Below are positions 4,586 to 7,192 of a stretch of DNA of 7,192 nt, piece by piece. The stretch spans positions 1-7,192 of the forward strand of contig CBFHTO010000108.1 of NCBI GenBank assembly GCA_965658765.1, read 5' to 3'. Each line of letters starts with the position of its first letter. Position 1 is the stretch's first letter. The DNA is from Glaciecola sp965658765 (GTDB lineage: Bacteria; Pseudomonadota; Gammaproteobacteria; Enterobacterales; Alteromonadaceae). The notes under the pieces are model-generated. The model made no database searches, was not told the DNA's origin, and saw only the letters and a list, made by a program, of their open reading frames with translations. Position numbers and translations under genes: made by a program.

Positions 4586-5974
4586 ATGGGTAGTCTATTT
4601 CTTGCTGCATTCTTTGCAATCATTGCGAGTATTATTGCAGTAATCAAATTTCCGGCAGAGATTGCCAGAATTAAAAAGCTTGTTGTCAGTAGCTTTGCTG
4701 GCGCATCTATGCTAGCCTTGGGCTTTGGCGCGTTTAGCTATAACGACGCTGGTTTCCAGCAGCACGTTCGTACAATCTTTGGTACTGAAAGCGCGGTACT
4801 TGATACTGGCTGGTATTTTGAAGGCTGGGGCCTAAGCACAAGTTGGCCCAAGTTTATTACTGTTGCTAATACATTCAATCCAGGGGCGGGTGGTAGTTCA
4901 GTAAGTGGACCATATCGTGTTCGTCTTGCAGATAACTGGACAGGCGATGTAACGCAGAGTACACGTTTCCAAGTCCCAACTGATGCGGAGCAGTTTATTA
5001 AAATGTCACAAACTTTCCGTAGTTTGGATCGATTGGTGAACTCGACTTTGATGCCAGATGTTAATGCGAGTATTGATAGCGTTGCGAACATGTACACTAT
5101 GGAAGAATACTACAGTGGTGGTAAAAGAGACCAGTTTAAAACTGAGTTCTTTGACACAGTTACAAAAGGTCGCGCCCAAGTACGTCAGATTAGCTTGAAC
5201 CAAGCTGGTGGCATTATTCAATCAGCTCGTGCAAGAGCTAACGATGATAATGCAACCGACGAAACAGGAACAGTAGGCGATACTGATGTACGTAGGCTGA
5301 TCATGGAGAAGGTACTTGGCCCAGACGGCAATCCGATCCGCGTACAACACGCTTACCCACAATTTGGTATCACAGTAAGCCAGGCAATTCTTGAAGGTAT
5401 TGATCCAGACGACGAATATGAGCGTCAGATTAACGATCGTAAAAGCGCCGCATCACGACGCGTCGTAGCGCGTGAACAGCGACTAGAACAAGAAGAACAA
5501 CGATTGCTAGCTATTCAAAGTGGTGCAACAGAGATTGCAAAGCGCCAAGCGGCAGCACAAGTTGAACAAATTGAACGTACAACTAACGCTGAAACTGAAA
5601 AGCAGCTTGTACTTATTGCAGCAGGACGTATGCAGGAAGAAGCAGAAATTGCCCGCGTCACGGCAGGTATCAATCTTGAAAAAGCGCGGATTGATGCCGA
5701 AAGTGTAACGGTTGCTGCTGACGCCGAAGCCTACGCAAAAGAAGCAATTCTTACTGCTGACGGCGCCCTACAACAAAAGTTGGATGCTTGGGTACAAGCA
5801 CAGCAAGTCTGGGCAGCTGCCGCGAGTGAGATCAATGTTCCAAGTACTGTGTTTAATAACGGTGGAACAGAAGGTGTAGCAGGTAATGCGCTTGGTACGG
5901 TAGATCAATTCATGCAAATGATGATGATGAAGACTGCGCAAGACTTGCAAGTTGACCCAACCATCACCCGCTAA
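4586..5974 (+). CDS. SPFH (band 7/prohibitin-like) membrane protein
   Basis: A 462-residue protein with the layout of SPFH proteins, which form large ring or cage assemblies on membranes and, in bacteria (HflK/HflC), control the FtsH protease. ATG at 4586 has AGGAG at 4575-4579. Two hydrophobic segments (about 4-20 and 33-50) anchor it. An SPFH-like domain at about 65-275 has the typical DTGWYFEGWG entry near 73 and a FGITVSQAILEGIDPDDEYERQI exit near 260. A long Ala/Glu/Gln/Arg-rich coiled coil (about 275-400) carries REQRLEQEEQR and AEAYAKEA. The tail is Gly/Asn-rich, then QFMQMMMMKTAQDL. The two N-terminal helices are one more than in most stomatins. It has its own likely promoter, follows four small envelope proteins and ends at a strong terminator. 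The family call is firm; the phage role (host FtsH control, membrane protection, exclusion of other phages) is inference. Confidence 0.88.
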   Translation: MGSLFLAAFFAIIASIIAVIKFPAEIARIKKLVVSSFAGASMLALGFGAFSYNDAGFQQHVRTIFGTESAVLDTGWYFEGWGLSTSWPKFITVANTFNPGAGGSSVSGPYRVRLADNWTGDVTQSTRFQVPTDAEQFIKMSQTFRSLDRLVNSTLMPDVNASIDSVANMYTMEEYYSGGKRDQFKTEFFDTVTKGRAQVRQISLNQAGGIIQSARARANDDNATDETGTVGDTDVRRLIMEKVLGPDGNPIRVQHAYPQFGITVSQAILEGIDPDDEYERQINDRKSAASRRVVAREQRLEQEEQRLLAIQSGATEIAKRQAAAQVEQIERTTNAETEKQLVLIAAGRMQEEAEIARVTAGINLEKARIDAESVTVAADAEAYAKEAILTADGALQQKLDAWVQAQQVWAAAASEINVPSTVFNNGGTEGVAGNALGTVDQFMQMMMMKTAQDLQVDPTITR

Positions 5975-5990
5975 TATATTAAGTTAACAC

Positions 5991-6018
5991 GGGCGGGGGT
6001 TATTTCTCCCGCCCTTTT
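5991..6018 (+). terminator. Rho-independent terminator after the SPFH gene
   Basis: GGGCGGG (5991-5997) pairs with CCCGCCC (6008-6014). A G-U and a G-C pair extend the stem to 9 bp around a 6-nt loop (TTATTT), followed by TTTT. It begins 16 bases after the SPFH stop. The next gene's ribosome site follows within 8 bases, so its expression depends on read-through or a promoter I did not find. Confidence 0.9.
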
Positions 6019-6032
6019 AATAGGAGACAAGA

Positions 6033-6380
6033 ATGTTTAACTTTATCAAAAACGCTTTCAAGTCGGTTAAAGACGGAAACGAGTATCGGCTTGCAAAATA
6101 TGGCCCCGCTGATACTATGGCAGAAAGTTTTGAAAAAGCTCGTATCTACTGCGAGAATAAAAAAACAAACACCCCAAAGGTTCTATCTATGTTCGCTTTG
6201 GATGCGGAACTCAAAGAAATAGAAAATTTCAAATCTAAGTTCCATTACTGGGATACTTGGACCGGAGCAAGATTTCATCGTGAAGAAAATCCTTATTACG
6301 GTACACTCAAGGGTAAAAATATCAATCACGGATCTATTTGCAAATCTGATCCAGTTACAGGATATTGGAAAGCTCTTTAA
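6033..6380 (+). CDS. Unknown 115-residue protein
   Basis: ATG at 6033 has AGGAG at 6022-6026. The N-terminal segment MFNFIKNAFKSVKDG forms a basic amphipathic helix like that of the 48-residue peptide at 3845. The middle is charged and helical (AESFEKARIYCENKK, DAELKEIENFKSKF) and the C-terminus is aromatic and glycine-rich (YWDTWTGARF, YYGTLKGKN, GYWKAL). No signal peptide or membrane helix is present. I recognise no family. It sits between the SPFH terminator and the promoter at 6384 with no clear promoter of its own, so it may be expressed by read-through. Its stop lies three bases before the next -35 box. Confidence 0.78.
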   Translation: MFNFIKNAFKSVKDGNEYRLAKYGPADTMAESFEKARIYCENKKTNTPKVLSMFALDAELKEIENFKSKFHYWDTWTGARFHREENPYYGTLKGKNINHGSICKSDPVTGYWKAL

Positions 6381-6383
6381 CGG

Positions 6384-6412
6384 TTGACATTCGTTCCGAA
6401 TCAGTATATATT
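6384..6412 (+). promoter_or_regulatory. Rightward phage promoter, copy 3 of 4
   Basis: TTGACA (6384-6389), 17-bp spacer TTCGTTCCGAATCAGTA, TATATT (6407-6412), then a CTTATTATAGGAAA leader. Its spacer subtype (GTTCC with CAG) matches the copy at 2395. The downstream AGGA (6421-6424) is spaced for the ATG at 6432, not for the long frame at 6446. Confidence 0.9.
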
Positions 6413-6431
6413 CTTATTATAGGAAACATAA

Positions 6432-6488
6432 ATGGACATACTACGATGGACTACGCTGAAATCGCTGCTGAATGCGAAAACAAAATAG
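6432..6488 (+). CDS. Possible 18-codon leader peptide overlapping the next start
   Basis: ATG at 6432 is the codon properly spaced (7 bases) from AGGA at 6421-6424. It opens a frame of 18 codons (MDILRWTTLKSLLNAKTK) ending in TAG at 6486-6488, out of frame with and overlapping the start of the 210-residue gene. It could be a leader that loads ribosomes for re-initiation at 6446, or a by-product of a local duplication that displaced the true start. There is no coding evidence beyond ribosome-site spacing. Confidence 0.3.
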   Translation: MDILRWTTLKSLLNAKTK

Positions 6489-7078
6489 AAGACTTGCACA
6501 AGAAAATCAAGTCGCTCAATACGCAATTAACAAAGCAGGCAAACAAACGTGATGCTGCACTGTTGGAGTTGAACAAGAGCAACTTCTCCAACATGGAATG
6601 GCTGATTAAAAATCCAACACTTCCTGGGTCAGAAAAGGCGTTATCTGAAATCATAAAGATCCTTTATGGTGGTGAATGGAACGGTGTTCATCCGTCAGGA
6701 TACTTGCATGATGGCAAATACAACCCCATCCAAAAGAATTTTGAATTTAACTGCCGAGTGTATTCAAAAGATAAAGATGTTGAAGTATACAAGAAAAACA
6801 TTCAGCATTTTGTAGAAAACTACGTGTCGTTTTTAGAACCTCTTGAAACTATAGAATCTCGCTGGAGTGACAAATTTCCAAAAGTCGATGTTGTTGGGTT
6901 CCAGTTTATGTCGCGCTCCAGTGGTTTGGATTATCTTGGATATGACCCTAAAGGTGGCTATTGGTATCACTATACGCTTAAATATAGCAAAACTGATGTC
7001 GAACGCAAGTTTGAAAACTTCGAAGAAGCTTTGGACTTTATATTCGATTTTGTAAAAACAAATGAAGACGATGGTTGA
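6446..7078 (+). CDS. Unknown 210-residue protein with N-terminal coiled coil
   Basis: The first in-frame ATG after the promoter at 6384 is 6446 (MDYAEIAAECENK). An upstream in-frame TTG at 6365 would lie before the promoter and is rejected. Residues about 4-45 form a charged heptad-like coiled coil (KIEDLHKKIKSLNTQLTKQ). The rest is a globular, aromatic-rich domain (SEIIKILYGGEWNG near 68, FEFNCRVYSKDKDVEVYKKN near 98, GYDPKGGYWYHYTLKY near 168) and an acidic helical end. There is no signal peptide or membrane helix, and I recognise no family. The start has no good ribosome site of its own, which is odd for a gene directly behind a strong promoter. Its TGA stop (7076-7078) lies inside the next -35 box. 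Confidence 0.82.
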   Translation: MDYAEIAAECENKIEDLHKKIKSLNTQLTKQANKRDAALLELNKSNFSNMEWLIKNPTLPGSEKALSEIIKILYGGEWNGVHPSGYLHDGKYNPIQKNFEFNCRVYSKDKDVEVYKKNIQHFVENYVSFLEPLETIESRWSDKFPKVDVVGFQFMSRSSGLDYLGYDPKGGYWYHYTLKYSKTDVERKFENFEEALDFIFDFVKTNEDDG

Positions 7079-7103
7079 CATTCATTAAGAATCGGTATAT
7101 ATT
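7075..7103 (+). promoter_or_regulatory. Rightward phage promoter, copy 4 of 4
   Basis: TTGACA (7075-7080), 17-bp spacer TTCATTAAGAATCGGTA, TATATT (7098-7103), then a CTTATTATAAGGAG leader with a strong ribosome site (AAGGAG, 7112-7117). The -35 contains the TGA stop of the preceding gene. Its spacer subtype (ATTAA with CGG) matches the copy at 3322. Confidence 0.92.
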
Positions 7104-7123
7104 CTTATTATAAGGAGTGAAAT

Positions 7124-7192
7124 ATGGACAAAATTCGAAACGACAGAACACAAGGCCGACAGCAGATGGTTGATCAATGGTTCGTAAAGTTT
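7124..7192 (+). CDS. Start of an unknown gene, cut by the window end
   Basis: ATG at 7124 lies six bases after AAGGAG (7112-7117) and directly behind promoter copy 4. Twenty-three codons are visible, beginning MDKIRNDRTQGRQQ, with no stop before the window ends. The visible part is charged, with no signal peptide. The excellent promoter and ribosome site support a real gene; no function can be read from this fragment. Confidence 0.7.
   Translation, partial: MDKIRNDRTQGRQQMVDQWFVKF

Noticed and set aside
5152..5157. TTGACA inside the SPFH gene as a promoter
   Set aside because: No -10-like sequence lies 16-18 bp downstream, where the sequence is GC-rich coding DNA.
6365..6367. TTG start giving a 237-residue version of the 6446 gene
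   Set aside because: It lies upstream of the promoter at 6384, and the translation runs through the promoter boxes.
1..7192. tRNA genes, CRISPR arrays or insertion sequences
   Set aside because: Looked for cloverleaf patterns, spaced direct repeats and transposase-like frames with terminal repeats and saw none.

Overview
The window looks like an accessory stretch of a large tailed double-stranded DNA phage infecting a Gram-negative bacterium. It is AT-rich and tightly packed. Nearly every protein gene is on the + strand, many are small membrane or unknown proteins, stop and start codons overlap, and one gene is a clear replication-type enzyme (an ATP-dependent DNA ligase). The transcription signals are host sigma70-like, with no sign of a phage-specific single-subunit polymerase promoter. 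I cannot name the phage or the host from sequence alone.

Layout: (1) 1-1725 holds the nearly complete ligase, then two small membrane proteins joined to it by ATGA stop/start overlaps. (2) 1754-2305 is an unknown 183-residue protein with two strong hairpins inside its coding sequence. (3) 2306-2454 is a divergent regulatory region. It has a near-consensus leftward promoter (TTGACA, 16 bp, TGTTATAAT) and a rightward phage promoter. The leftward promoter faces a leftward intrinsic terminator about 150 nt away, which predicts a small RNA antisense to the 3' end of the 183-residue gene. (4) 2455-3325 has three small unknown genes, one of them a two-helix membrane protein. (5) 3322-6018 is a coherent membrane/envelope block: two small single-helix proteins, a 48-residue peptide, an exported protein with a signal peptide, and a 462-residue SPFH (band 7/prohibitin-like) protein. 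A strong terminator closes it. (6) 6033-7192 has three more unknown genes, the last cut by the window end.

A promoter of almost fixed sequence occurs four times (2395, 3322, 6384, 7075). Its pattern is TTGACATTC, five variable bases, GAATCRGTA, then TATATT, followed by an ATTATA-rich leader and a ribosome site. Each copy starts a short gene or operon, and two of them reuse the previous gene's TGA stop inside their -35 box. The accessory genes therefore look like promoter-plus-gene cassettes placed end to end.

The strongest candidates for something new are the predicted leftward small RNA at about 2178-2328 and the SPFH-centred membrane block. Everything here comes from reading the sequence; no database search was possible.
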